Shown one piece after another: positions 47,029-59,853 of a stretch of 64,000 bases of DNA (the first letter of the stretch is position 1; each line of letters begins with the position of its first letter). The notes under the pieces were generated by a model. The model was not told where the DNA came from, did not search any database, and saw only the letters and a program-made list of their open reading frames with translations. The stretch is from Meandrina meandrites. Its lineage: Eukaryota > Cnidaria > Anthozoa > Scleractinia > Meandrinidae. Location: NCBI GenBank assembly GCA_963693305.1, contig OY855905.1, forward strand, positions 47,996,444 through 48,060,443. The letters are read 5' to 3'. Position numbers and translations under genes: made by a program.

Positions 47029-50000
47029 CTGAGAAAAGAAAGGCAGTTTAAGTTGTGATTCTTAAAAGTCGCTGAGTAAATCAATATTAAATGTTTTTAT
47101 GAGTGCAAAGGAGTCAATCTAGCATGGATAGACGCAGGCATTGTCGACAGGGTAAAGTGTCTTGCCAAAGGACACAATACTGGAACAGTTACTTTTCTTT
47201 TAACTCTCGACCAACGCGCTAACTATCAGACGACAGCGCTAGCACTCTATTATTGTAAATACCTGTCACATTTTTCCACCATGACAAGACCAATCAATTA
47301 TGACTGATTACTATTTATTGCATGAGGTGTATCCGAGGATTTTTGTGATACCAGCTTACAATATCTGATTTCCCTTAAGCAATTGTCATATTTTTATTCA
47401 CCCCCACCCAGTCCCAACAATTATATGCGATCATGTCGTGTATACACCTCTTCTCCTCAACACACTAATATAATCTTATCTCATTTTTCAAGTTCTACGC
47501 CAGTAGAAAACGTTTAGACTCAAATGTTTTGAAAACTCAATTTCAACCAGTAAACGTCCTTGGCGCGGTATCGTCATATGTGAATGAGACTATTTTACAT
47601 CGGAATCCACAAACATACGGCCGGCCAGAAAGCCTTTGTGATGGCCTAATTTTCGCAGTGCGCGGCTTGTATCCGAAAGAATTTTGTGTTTTGGAAGGAA
47701 TGCTGCGTGTGAAAACTTTTCGGTACATACAAGGCAGAACATGTTTTACAGTCGTTAAATCAGCAACTAGCTCTAGTGACATAACATACAAAACAAGCTC
47801 TACAAAGAAGGCTTATAATCGGAAGAAGTTATATGGGTTATATATCTTTATCCAACAGCTAAATCTGAGTAGTGATTAATATACAGCTGCATTAATACAT
47901 GCAAACGCACAAAAAATACAAAAAACGGTTTGATGTCATATGTCAAAAACGAGGGCGAGTGCTTCATCACCGGTTCCAAAACATCGAGAAACAGGTGAAA
48001 GCACGAGGCCGTAGACCGAATGCTTTTGACATTTTTTCTCAAATGAAACAATAAGAAACCGTTGCATGCGTGATGCATTAGCGTCTGACCACGAGTGAAG
48101 AAGTAACGGCAAGGTTTAGCGAGCTGAAAAAGGTTTTCGAAGGAGAGAATTTAACCAAGAAAGCTATCCTGCCGACGTAGGCGTTAACGGTTTTTAAAGA
48201 ATAGCAAATGACTTGGGTGGTTAAATTTTCCGCTCTAGATCCAGGAGGCTTGTTTAAAGATTACAATTTACACGAGGTTTAGAAGCTCTTGACTGGTATT
48301 GAACAAATGATTATGCATTGAGCTTGAATTGTTGGCTAAGCAAATTTGTCATGGAAATGAAGATAAACATCAGAAGAGATACCCATCAGAGACAGTTATG
48401 GAATAGTATGTGGTATCCGACGACATCTGTACTTTAGGAATTGTTGTGTATTATATCTTTCGCATTATTTGCGATTCATGAGTCGTATTGTAAAGTCTCA
48501 TTAAAAATACAAGTGTTTGTTCTCATATTAAAACGTTTTTAAGTTTGTGAAGCTGTGTCTCATTGGGTATCAAGAATCATCCACCGGGCCCAAACGATCA
48601 TCATTTATTGGCTGTTGACTTCATGAATAATTGATGAGTTCGAAAATCGTAGAAAGAAGACTGAACATATTGAAACGGATTTACATTCATTTGAAAGTCA
48701 TTTCCAGAAACACCATTTAAAAGCCAATTAGCAGAGGTCAAAAATAACAAGTGCACAGTGGAGGCAAACAGAATTCCACGCTGTGGAGCAAAAACTTGGG
48801 AACGACAAAGAGAAATGCTTCGTATCTCAAAGAGCACATGCAGGGGAAACAGAAGAATAGTTTGTTCTTACCTCAATTAATTCAGACACCTGCTTCTTAC
48901 AGTCATCTGGATTTTCATCGACATCTAAAGCATTGTTTAGGAGAAGTCGTCGGTCTCCTATTTCCTTCAAAAATGCTTGAACCCAATCTGGCAAGGTCCC
49001 AATGTACCATTTCAAATGGTCTTCGATGCTCCTCTTCTTTTTCTTTGCGTCACGTACAGCCTGGTCACCATGTGTGAAGATTATAACCATATAATCATTT
49101 GCTTCTTTGCCGAAAAATTGTTGAAGTATTTTCAAAGCTTCAGCATCCTCCATGCCAAATCTGCCACCGTACTTTATGGTTAGAATAACGGCATCGATGC
49201 CGTCGGGGGACATGGCAAATATCTTGTACAGTTCTCTAAGAATTTCCTTTTGTTTTTCGTTGAAGATGCCAGTGACCCCTTTTGCCTTTTCTTTGAGTTT
49301 ATCCATGGCGCTAACTGGGGCTGTATCCATTATACCTGGGGTGTCTATCACACCGATAACTCTTTCTTCCGTTCTCTTCTCAATTCTGCAATATTGTGTT
49401 ACGGAGCCACCACTGGGGCTGTCTGCAAAGCATTCTCTTCCAATTATGGAGTTTCCAGTGGCGCTTTTTCCATTTCCAGTTTTCCCAAGAAGAACAACTG
49501 TAAGTGGATCTCCCTCAGGTAGCTTATAAAAAATGCGAAAATATAATTAAAACAAAGAAAAAACGAAAATAACTAAAAGAAATAATTAAATTGAAACCAC
49601 TATCTAGATTATACGAGTAGCTACGATAATATTAAGTCCTGGTTAATGACCATCAGCCTCAGTCAGTCCTAATAGTTGTGTATATAAAAGCTACTTTCCT
49701 ACCTAAAAACTTGCATAAAGTGTAATTGAAAAGCGTTACGGCTCATTCATAAAAGAAGCGCAATCATATTGTTATTATGTTATAACCCACCATTCTTATT
49801 ACTAAGCAGAAATTGCATGGAACATAAGAAGAATTACCTTGATACTGGTGGTTGGTGCCTGCAAAGCAGAAACCAAATATGTGATCAGATGGTTTTACGA
49901 CACACTGTCATTGATATCACTGATGTTAATGAACTATTCCTCGAGTAATAAAGAATAGTTAATAGTTTCAATATCTTGTATTTGAAATACAAGATATTGA

Positions 50001-53000
50001 AACAACGCATGTTCGCATCGAAAAGTTTCCCTCAGTCAGATTTTAAAACTTTTTCTGCAGTTAGATGCCTCAATCATGTCAGAAAAGGAAAAATACCGAG
50101 GGATCAATACGCTCGTCAAGAGTGTGGAAGGTACCGTCATTTAAGGCGACATGGGTTGAATTGATATAAGTTTCCTTTAAAGAATGGAAATGAACAACAA
50201 GAGACGAGGATTTTGTGTTGAATTTGATACTACGGAGTAAACATTTGCAAACGATATCATTTCTTGTCCTCACGTATAGTATAATTAACCTCTCAGAACG
50301 ATACTTGCAGTCTCTCACAACGGCATGTTAGAGAAATTTGATCGCACTGAGTAGAAAAAGAGAAAAACGTCTGACACTAAGATTTTGTTTGCTGTTTCCT
50401 GTGAAACTGGAGACAATAAATAAATGAAATGATGTATTAAAAGAAACACAGGGGTCACCAGTTTTTCAAAAAAGGTAAATTCTGCTAAAGCTGCCGAAGT
50501 TTACGTTTTCTTTCGCCAAGCAAAACGCACTTTACAAAACTATTGCTAACCTTTGAGCTCAATATTTTCTTCCATTGTCGGACAAATTTTCCCTCGATAT
50601 CAAGTCCATCAAAAGCTTCCTCGTACGCTTGCATACAAGCATCCATCCACTCCTGCCCCTCATGTTTGTTCAAACTAGAAATTGCTGAACGAAACACGCG
50701 ATACACTTTGTTGGTCTTGGTGATAAACTTTTCAACATCTTCGTCAGTTTCTTCCACGTTGTGCAGGTATGTGTTTGCCAGAGTCTGAGCGTTGCGAAGG
50801 TCGTCAAAGCGGCTTTCCAATTCCTCTAATTGATACGTAAGCGCCTGATTCTGGAGATGCGCTTTAGCTTTTGGAATGATGTTTTTTACGGGCTGAAGTT
50901 CAAACTGCAAAGGAAAAACCCAGCTTGTCTTAAGAAAAATATCTATCACTTAAACTTAACATATATTTAACAATTATCCTGCGAAATCGCGCGGAATATC
51001 GCCTGATTCTTAGCCGACGAGGCCGTAGACCGTAGGCCGAGTTGGCTAAGATCAGACGATATTCCGCAAGATTGAGCAGGATAATTGTTTTATAATATAT
51101 TTTTTAACTGTTTTTATTATTCATTCACGAAACAAAAGAAGTCCGTTCGGAAGACTGAAAATCATCCCCAGAAGTTAACCAAACCGGAAACACTGGAAAA
51201 CATTTTTTTGTTTTGGATGGCCAGATGTTTGAAGCAGTTAAGTTTAATTTTTCTTTATAAAGCGCCTTAGAACTCGTGGCAAGGCGCTATATAAATGAAG
51301 TACTTTTAATTCTGCCCCTCTCGTGGAACTCGAAAGTTACCATCAATTAATTTTAAAAAGTACTTCTTTTAAACTACGTTTTTGAAGGGAGTTTAAGCGA
51401 CAACGACGGCGACACCAAGGACAAGGTTGATTGAAAACTCAATTTACAGTTCACTTACAAATCTGGCTAGTTCATTTAGTTCTGCGTTCGCTCTCCATTC
51501 TCGGCAAAACTAAATATCGAAGACAGCATTTGATTCCAAATAAAAACTTATGACAATGCAACGAAGAATTTGGAGATTACGCGTTGTTGTTTTGCAGAAG
51601 GAAGAGAAATGTACAGAAAAACTATTACACACGTGCACGTGCAGAGCCGTTGTGCTGCTCATTAAACCTCATGAATAGCATAAACCCTACTAAACAACCT
51701 AATTATTACCGTCATGCGGGGAGACAGTGAAAATGCTAGCAGTAAAAGATCCACTTGATTGCTGCCGGTGTTGTAGGAAACCACAGCTGAGCGAACGGAG
51801 AACTGTTTTGTGGTCGATCTTTTGGCTTTTTGAAGATCTGGCTGAGTAGAGCGTTTGGCATGTTTGAACGCGGTACGAACATTAAATTTTCGAAGCACGC
51901 GAACAACCCTGTCCACTACGCATCATGGTTAACTTACATACTGGTAGGCATGCAATGCGAGCGTACGTAATTTTGCTAGCATATCATCATGGTAAAACTT
52001 GTTAAACTTAAACAACTAAGAATAATCATACGTCTTAACAATACAAAATTGAACGCTCAGTGGTTTAAGTGAAAAGTTCTGTCCACTGTACAAATGAACA
52101 ACGTCAGTATTAACAGTGAATTGTGGTCTCTACTAACTCTACTTGGTTACGTAATCTTTGAAACGTGTTGGCGGTTTGATTTCGCGCCTTGGTCGGTTTG
52201 CATTCAGCGACTGTCCAGGACTGTTCACAGGTGCAGTCTTCTCCCTGATGCTACACGGTTTGTTGTTCTCTACAAGAGGAACCCTTCGCGTATGGCCGGT
52301 ATGATAGCAAAGTTCACAGGACGTTATTGCGTTGATGGCAAAGTCCTGTGAAGTTTGCCATCATGTAATGAAACTATTTCATGGCAAAATATGCTTTCAC
52401 GCCATAAAAGTTGATTTTTAAAGTTTTCCTGATTCTGCGAAAGAGTATTTTTGCTGTGATCACGCGCATTATAATGTCAGAAAAAGAGCTCAATATTTTA
52501 AAAAAAACACTCACCAGGCATGCTTGGTAATGTAAACAATTTTATGCAAACATTATGGAAGAATTTCGATGTATAAACCGACGGAAAATTTTACAAGAGA
52601 CCACCTCGAGAAGTTATGTTCACATCGTCACAGTCACAGGCGCGACAAACAGACAACACCTTCAAACAGAAGAGAAATCTTACCTGCATGGGAATTCCTT
52701 TACCATCATTAATGCTTTTCAGTCTAGAAGGAAATTCCTCAATCAGCGACACCAGTCCTTCCAGGGTCGTGGGAAGTTTATCTGGTAAGTCTGTGGCGTA
52801 ATATTTGATAGCGATATCTGACACATCGCTGCATTCTGATGATAGTTTGTTTAACGAAGCTTTAAGTCCTGCATCAACAACTTTAAGATTAAGTTGTCCT
52901 TCGGCGCTGCCTCTGATGTGCTCCCTAGATATGGAATAGAGCAAGAGTCATTAGAGGGGAAAACACACTGCACTATTGAAAAATATTACAGGCTGTGGTA

Positions 53001-55019
53001 TGAATCTTTGTTGAATAACTACGTTCTTAACTTGCACATATGCGATTTTTCCTAGACAATCAAATTGCAGAAATTGGCAGACTTGGAGCCAGCAAAGCTC
53101 TCTCCGTGCGGATCACTAACCTTGTTAATTTGGTCTAACGATCACTTTGTTATCATAAGACACAAGACACATGAAAAAACAACAAACCATTATTAAATAA
53201 CAAAAACAAACTAAAGCATAAGCTATTTATTCCTTGTCATTTGTTTAAAACTGATTTTTCTTAACTTATGAACAACACGTAATGAATAATTCTCTGGTCA
53301 ATTCTATTGTTTTAACTATTTTTTATTCCATATTTTGGAATACGTTATACGTTTGTTGTAATGAAGTTAGGTGTCCCCAATTAGCGTACATTAATTGGTA
53401 TGCGAGATGAATAACACAATAATAAAGTTATCATCTTATCTGATTCGTTTGAGGTTTTGCGTATGTCCTACGTGAACACCTCCTTGCCTAGAGATTCCAG
53501 TTGCAAGCATAATTTTATAATTTCACTGGGGTTACTGCTTGTCTGACATACTTTTTTGTAGTTGCTGAGGACTTGAATTTGAGGCTTGCCACCATCTCCA
53601 CGCCATAGGTAACGCTTCTCACATAGTGGGTACCGACTCCGTCAAGAAATTCTCCACTGGTTAAATCATCTCTTGGTTTCACCGATCCATCGATCGTCTC
53701 GACGACCTAAGGGATTAATCAAAGCTTCTTCACAATAGTGCATTTCACCTCAAGAAATGTTTTCTTAGAATGAACGATTAAGTACGAAATACTTTACTTT
53801 GATAAGCTATGTCACCTAAAAGTTGCTTAAGGTAAATTATTTGGCCCAGCGAATTTCGAAAAGCTGACGTTTTGAATGTTAGTTCTTCGTGTGTTTGTTT
53901 ATACACGGCACTATTGATTTGTGTTATTGGAGTAGGAATGGCAACGATAAATTAATTAGTAAGGGACAAGCAATTGAGCCAGTGGCGAACCAATGAGCCG
54001 ACTTGAATGGCAAATTTTTGTTTTGTTGTTTTGAAGAGGGAAGTCCGTAAATCGCTATGTTTCATAAGAATGACCGAGATGATTAAAATGACTAAGTACG
54101 GGTTTAGATGAATCGGTTTGTCGTTATTTTTATGCCTCCGTCAATTCCACTCCTAAAAAAGACAAATCTTCCAGCTATCTATTCGAACAACAAAGTCCAC
54201 AAACAAGGTTTCCTTCAACATGTTGATTTCCGCTTTTATTACATCCATTTTGAAATCTCTGGTGATCCTTGTAATCTGATGGCTCTCAACAGTGGGATTT
54301 ATTCACGAAATTGTATTATTTTTACTCTAAATCGCATTATCCTACCAGCATATAAGAATGGAGCACTAAAACAATACAGCCAATCAGATTAGATTTCAAG
54401 GCTTGTTGAAAGTAAACAATCAAATTGCAAGAAAATGCAATGCGGTTTATTCACGAATCGCACTATTTTGTGCTCTAAATCACATCTAAATCGCATATTG
54501 GTACTGACTTAATTCCTGTATTTGGGTAAATAGTGCGATTTCAAGATGGGTGTGCTAAAGTGGTAATGGAACATTGTGTCGTGCAATTTTGGTCTGGAAC
54601 AAATTTTGTATGATTTCGGACCAAATTGCACTCCACTCAGTTCAGTTACCATTATTAATCAATTTATATAGAGTGGGGTGCTTAAAATTAGAATTCGTTA
54701 CCGTGGTACATTTCATCACAGCAAGAAGGTTGGTTGTTCCCTCTTCCGTCTTGTTCTCATTGATGTACTGCCCAGCCGCTTCCACTTTAAGAAGATTTGC
54801 CTTGATTTTTAACGACATTTCACCAGACACGTCCAGTAAGTCATTCACATCTTTGCTGCTTTTGACAACTTTGTACTTGAACGAAAACTTGTTCACATTA
54901 ATCAGCTTAGTTGGCAAATCAGTGCTGGAAGGAAAGACGTCGGTGCATGCGCTTGAGGTTTCGGCGTCAAATGATCGCCCGAGACATAAAGTGGGAGATG
55001 TGAAGGCTGGTATATTCAT
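46102..55019 (-). CDS. gene D: SNTX/MACPF-like, FAT-like, AIG1-type GTPase, coiled coil, Hedgehog-type Hint fusion (881 residues)
   Basis: Six coding exons join in frame: 55019-54702, 53706-53552, 52924-52684, 50904-50551, 49522-48872 and 47028-46102 (318, 155, 241, 354, 651, 927 nt). Residues 1-238 are SNTX/MACPF-like with GTHYV at about 131-135. Residues 239-356 form a helical FAT-like segment. Residues 357-573 are an AIG1/GIMAP-type GTPase (P-loop GKTGNGKS at about 369-376, DTPG, THGD). Residues 574-680 are a highly charged coiled coil. Residues 685-881 are a Hint domain: GGGGCYPASAIV with the expected nucleophile Cys at about 689, TEDHLLFIEKMGQ, RNLEVGDTVYV, GTILVNDVHTSCYFDVLSHE, and a closing DGFPGWCRLAH as in Hedgehog proteins. 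Hint domains cut the peptide bond before that cysteine. No signal peptide is seen, so the protein is inferred cytosolic. All exons are open and every border is GT/AG, so it looks functional. Confidence 0.88.
48872..49522 (-). CDS. gene D fifth coding exon (AIG1-type GTPase)
   Basis: Acceptor TTTTTTATAAG, donor GTAAGA. Encodes LPEGDPLTVVLLGKTGNGKS through CKKQVSELIE; 651 nt as in gene C. Confidence 0.92.
50551..50904 (-). CDS. gene D fourth coding exon (FAT-like segment)
   Basis: Acceptor CCTTTGCAG, donor GTTAGC. Encodes FELQPVKNIIPKAKAHLQNQ, RFDDLRNAQTLANTYLHN and AYEEAFDGLDIEGKFVRQW. Confidence 0.88.
50969..51089. repeat. palindromic MITE in gene D intron
   Basis: Arms AACAATTATCCTGCG...GGAATATCGCCTGATTCTTA and TAAGATCAGACGATATTCC...GCAGGATAATTGTT. 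Confidence 0.75.
51235..51290 (+). repeat. retroposon 3' tail fragment
   Basis: The sequence AAAGCGCCTTAGAACTCGTG then GGCGCTATATAAATG resembles the common 3' end of tRNA-SINE/LINE pairs. Only this end is visible. Confidence 0.4.
52684..52924 (-). CDS. gene D third coding exon
   Basis: Acceptor CATATCTAG, donor GTAAGA. Encodes EHIRGSAEGQLNLKVVDAGL to INDGKGIPMQ. Confidence 0.88.
53552..53706 (-). CDS. gene D second coding exon (MACPF signature)
   Basis: Acceptor AATCCCTTAG, donor GTATGT. Encodes DGSVKPRDDLTSGEFLDG and GTHYVRSVTYGVEMVASLKF. Confidence 0.85.
54702..55019 (-). CDS. gene D first coding exon (SNTX-like N-terminus)
   Basis: Starts MNIPAFTSPTLCLGRSFDAE, five bases inside the acceptor CTGTCCTTCAG; ends at a GTAACG donor. 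Same length as in gene C. Confidence 0.88.
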
Positions 55020-56639
55020 TTTCCCTGAAGGACAGAAAAAAGGGAGCAGGACGAATTAAAATAACGTAAAAAGCCAACCTTTTTATTACATTTCTTGTTT
55101 TTAAATAGGTTTCTTTAGTCGTCTACTGTGCTCAAATTGAGGATTTTGATGTTCCGGTGGTAACCAAAATTATGAATTATGTTTGTCGACAAAAGCCCTA
55201 TTTAGTAAAATTGGTGTCTGTTATGAAAGCTGGCGAATCGCACATAATAACAGGAATGAGAGTATTTCAAACTGTACTTGTTGGAATAGTTACTCCCACC
55301 TATTTTGTCTAAAAAGCTTCATTAGGTTGCTAAAATGTCTTAACTTCAAGTAATTAATTCATGTTCCAGTTTCATAACATCACCACCTGATTTAAAAGTT
55401 GAACAAGGGCGGATCCAGGGGGGGAATGGATTGGGTGGCCAACCACCCCTCTTTAAAATAGCCCATAAAATAGTTATAAAATAACATCATCTTCTTCCCA
55501 AACGTGAACGAATTTCTAAAATTTATTGTAGTTTTGCCTATGTGGGACGAAGAGGTCATTTTCTTGTATTCGGAAGTATCGATACTTGGCTTCGCAACAC
55601 AATAACCACCGAACGACGCTCAGATTTAGCTGTCACATCGCTATGCATGCAATACAGTTACCATCGATAATCATATACAACAACAACAACACTTGCGCTT
55701 TATTTGCATGACCATAAAACATTATAGTACTGCAAAAGCATAAGGTAATATATAATAACAATAATTACTATAAAAAAGTCATTAAACAAAACTAATCAAA
55801 TAATCGGTGATCAAGAATTTGATAATAATTTGTCTCTCATTTCAAAACAGGACGATATAAACTGCACTAATTGCATATTAATATAATAGTCAGTGGAGTT
55901 CCTTAATTGCACAATCAAGGTTGAATGAATGACGGCGTCTTCACTGTTGTAGTGTTTTTCAAATCTGGCACTAACTCGTAAAATTTACCGCTTACAGCAC
56001 CGGCCATTCTTAACAAAGTAACGCCACTCGTTCTACCAATGTAGTCGTGATCGAAAATAAAAGTATAGCTGGAAAATAAACTGCCGAAAATGCAAATTCA
56101 TTTTACAGCTTTGAGCCAATAGTGTTTTTTCTTTCCCTTCACCTTTCGAATCTCTGAATACTGAAACCTTTCAATCTCGAAGAAAGAGCAAGTTTTGATA
56201 GGAACTGCAGCGATTCCTAATCGAAAGGAGACAGCCGATTTTTCAAGTAATACGTCATGTAAGCGACAGCAAATATATCCCCTTTAAACACCGGGAGATA
56301 ACTTTACGCAATTTTCCTCAGGCTACATAGAAAGGACTGTAAGGTCAGATTAAAGTTCTCGTAAAGTTAAATTCGACCAGCATCGGGCAACATCCTGTTC
56401 CATAGGAAAACAGCTGAGATTCACCGGAACTTCTTTTCTGTCTTAAAAAGTTCGCTCACCTGTTGTGCTGAAAACTCGGGAGAACACTAAACCTTTGGCC
56501 GATTAGCAGGGTTTACACACCTTATTTGTAAATTGCGTCAAGTTATCTTCCGGTGTTTAAGGGAGGTATATTTCCTGTCGCATTCTGCCATTCATGAATA
56601 AGGTGTATGCATTTGTTAGAAAAAATTATCCGTGATATT

Positions 56640-56707
56640 TAACAATTATTCACCGAAGTGGAGGTAAATATCAGCTGCTTTTCACAGACACTGAGGTGAA
56701 TAATTGT
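56640..56707. repeat. short palindromic MITE
   Basis: Arms AACAATTATTCACC and GGTGAATAATTGTT around a 40-bp centre. Confidence 0.65.
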
Positions 56708-57088
56708 TTTAGTATATACCAAACCAGTTGAATAGCCGGCCTAAAATTAAAAGTTTTACCGTGAAAGAAAGCAATTCAAAGGACTGAACACTGCCCACAT
56801 GAAAAGACGACAGCGCGGGAAAAGTCACATGACAACACTACACAGGTGATCGACCGAAATAAATTTGCAACGTGTTTCGTTTGTTGAATGGATTTGGACG
56901 ATTTCAAGCGGAATTCTTTACTTTATTTTCACTACTGAAGAACACAAGTCTTTAATTTACTCGTGAATACAACCTGTGCCGGTCACTATAGCCTGGGAAA
57001 CGTCCGTGAAGTCATGAAACGTGCTGCAAAAACTGTTCATTGAATTATGTTGACAAGATGCTGCGAACGACCGCGAATGTCAAGAATA

Positions 57089-58970
57089 GGGTCTCTGTAA
57101 AATGTTGACCGGAAGGCGGATGGAAAAATGCGGATGATAAAATGCGGATGGCAAAATGCGGATGAAAAAATGCAGATACTAAGAAAATGAAAAAAAAATC
57201 AAAAATAAATGAAGGAGAATAGTTAAATCAGATTTCGATTATCACAGCAAGATAATACATGGTTGTTTCTTCTGGACCTCTTCTGATGGCTGGCGTTGAA
57301 AATATTTGCGGCAAGAATGAATGCTCTTTTTGGCGCCTATACGCACTATTGTTATGTCTGACTATTGTTCTATGTTAATTGCGCTTGTAAATAGCCAGAA
57401 CAAATTTATCTTACCACTTTGCCCGACTCAAAAGAGAAGTAAACGGACCGGCAAATCAAAAATTTATTGAACTAAGCATGTTCGAGTAAGTCATTTTGTT
57501 GCCCATATACTGTCTAAACTGCTCTCGAGGTAAGCTAAGCCGTCATTGAGTGGCTCCGGAGCTATAACATCATTTACCTCGGCAATAGCATGATTACCCG
57601 GTCTTCCTAAGGGGAGGGGCAAGGTTATCCTTCACTCCTCCTTTTTCCCCCGTCCCCTAAGGTCATTCAGGCTGGAGGAGTCTGTGATGTCGTGCGCAAC
57701 CCACCCCCGTACAAATAATGTGCTTGTATAAGCTACTTAAAACGGGAACTTCTAATTTACCACAAATTTGTCATAATAATGTAGCATATTCCCTTAGTGA
57801 TGACGATTCCAGAGTATAGGCGAAGGAAGCAAGGAGGTATATTGAGGCTAGGGGCTTAATAACTCAGCTAATAAACATGTCCCCTAAGTAAGTTCAGCCC
57901 CACTTCAAATCGGGTGAAATGCCTGAAAACTGTTCTGGATAAAGCGTTAACATTCAGTTACTTTCTATATTTTTCACGTGAATAAAATCAACAATTTGAA
58001 ATGCACAGGCCAAAATGAGGTAACCACGACAAAATTTGTAACTTCTAACGTATGGAAGATAACGATACCAAACTGTCATTAAATCACGGGATGCATTAAA
58101 AAATAACTATCAGAAGTGAATTTCCTTTATTTCTGGTCCACAATATCAAAATATTCTATAACGATGATCAACAGAGTGAAGGCGACGGATTCTTTACAGT
58201 ATTAGACTAAAGTTTTCGCAGATTTCCACGCCGTGACACGTTTCAATAAATTCAGGATCTTCAACCCGGCCTCACTGGTAGACTGTTCAGTTTAGGTTGT
58301 ATGAAAAACGAAACATTACAACAACATTAGCTTTGAAAAACTTCCATAAAATTTCGATTAGAACACATTTCTGAGTCTTTTTTTCACTTAAAATACCAAT
58401 CAAAAGATATTCCTGCTAAATTATTGTTTCTGTTTTTCATTTTATCTGTAAAAATTCTTGCCGCCTTTGAAAAGTTTACTGCTCAAAACGTGTGATTCTA
58501 TTTTTAGCGCTAATTTGTTTGGCAATCCGGTTTCATTTCATTCATTTTCTTTTCAAAACAAACGTTCCAAGCCAGAATTGTCGCTGTCGGACGACTCCAT
58601 AGACGTCAGTTGCGTTCGTTTACGTTCATTCACTCGCGCTAGCCTTTAGAACGGACCGGCTGATGATAAAGGAAAGTCGAGTATCTCTTCTTCAATGAAA
58701 GTCTTCCCCAATTCATTCGGATCCGATGTAAATGAAGAAAAAAAGCTGGACTTCTCCCGGACTATAAAATAGACTGTCTTCTTTTTGAGAGAGCAACGCA
58801 AATGAATTTCCCTTTCATCATGATTTTATTATTACTTTTTTTTAGTTTTCTTTGTTTTTTTTTCATCAACATTTTACCATCCGCATTTTATCATCCGCAT
58901 TTTTCCATCCGCATTTTTCCATCCGTCATCCGCCATCCGCCAGCATCCGGTCAGCATTTTACAGAGACCC
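57089..58970. mobile_element. 1.88-kb non-autonomous DNA transposon with 10-bp target duplication
   Basis: The inverted ends GGGTCTCTGTAAAATG and CATTTTACAGAGACCC are flanked by the perfect 10-bp repeat GTCAAGAATA (57079-57088 and 58971-58980). Just inside each end are four or more direct copies of a GCGGATGRAAAAAT unit, in opposite orientation at the two ends. The interior has no recognisable transposase. Confidence 0.85.
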
Positions 58971-59527
58971 GTCAAGAATACGCGGACTGGATTTGACCGA
59001 AGTTTAATACGGCTACTAAGCTAGTTGACTGGACGAGAGTCAGTGGAAGAGGATTGAAAAACCACAGCAATTCACAATTGAAGTTGATCTTCGGTGCAAA
59101 CCTAAATATTTTAGTCTCCAGCGTGACTTTATATGGCCGAGCCGAAAACAACTTGCCAAAATCGTTTATAGCACGACAAAAACAACTACAAGGATTTACT
59201 GGCTTTAAAACAGAGATACGCGGGAGAAATGTACTTAATTTTCTTAGTTGGACGGTGTATATTTGGAAAAAATTCAGACTTAAACGTTTTAATTTTGCGT
59301 ATGTGTACGCGGCGAAGGTAAACAAAATATTTTGTACCACATTTTATCAATCGTTTTGTTGAAGGAAACGCTTAAAACATTTTAAATAAACATCGCTACG
59401 TATCGCTTAACCTAGTATTGTTCTGACCTGGTACAGTTGACAACACATTAAAGTACAGCGGCTTCTTTTATGGATCAAAACACGCTTTTTTAACCGAAGT
59501 TACTCGTAGAAAGTCGTCTTTCTTTGC

Positions 59528-59563
59528 TCGGAGGTGAATGGTACTTGCTATTCACCTCCGAGC
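59528..59563. repeat. perfect hairpin
   Basis: A 13-bp stem, CTCGGAGGTGAAT and ATTCACCTCCGAG, with a 10-base loop. Confidence 0.8.
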
Positions 59564-59853
59564 TAGCCAATCAGCGCGCGCGAAAAGCACTATTCACTGG
59601 TTTGGTATATACTAAAACGTACCACCATTGGCTTTAGGTCAGTAACATTTTGTCTATTTCTTCTATTTTTTGGCGTTGCAAGAGAGTTCTCCCCTAAAAA
59701 GTCCTGGATCCGCCCCTGCTGAAGAACAATGTCAACTGTTCGGAGTATTCATGGGCACTTTAATGAACTCGACAACATTAAATGACATTAAGGTTATTAT
59801 GAGTTCAAAGGATAGGACAATATTGAATCGTGTTGTTTATATTACTGAGCACT

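Larger units (their letters stand above)
55404..59718. mobile_element. candidate hAT-like element, outer shell of a nest
   Basis: The ends CAAGGGCGGATCCAGG and CCTGGATCCGCCCCTG are inverted and carry the GGGCGGATCCAG motif common at hAT-type termini. The flanking 8-mers AAGTTGAA and CTGAAGAA agree at only five positions, so the target duplication is not convincing. A second internal inverted pair (TTTTAGTATATACCAAACCA near 56711 and its complement near 59600) supports one unit. No transposase was recognised. Confidence 0.4.
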
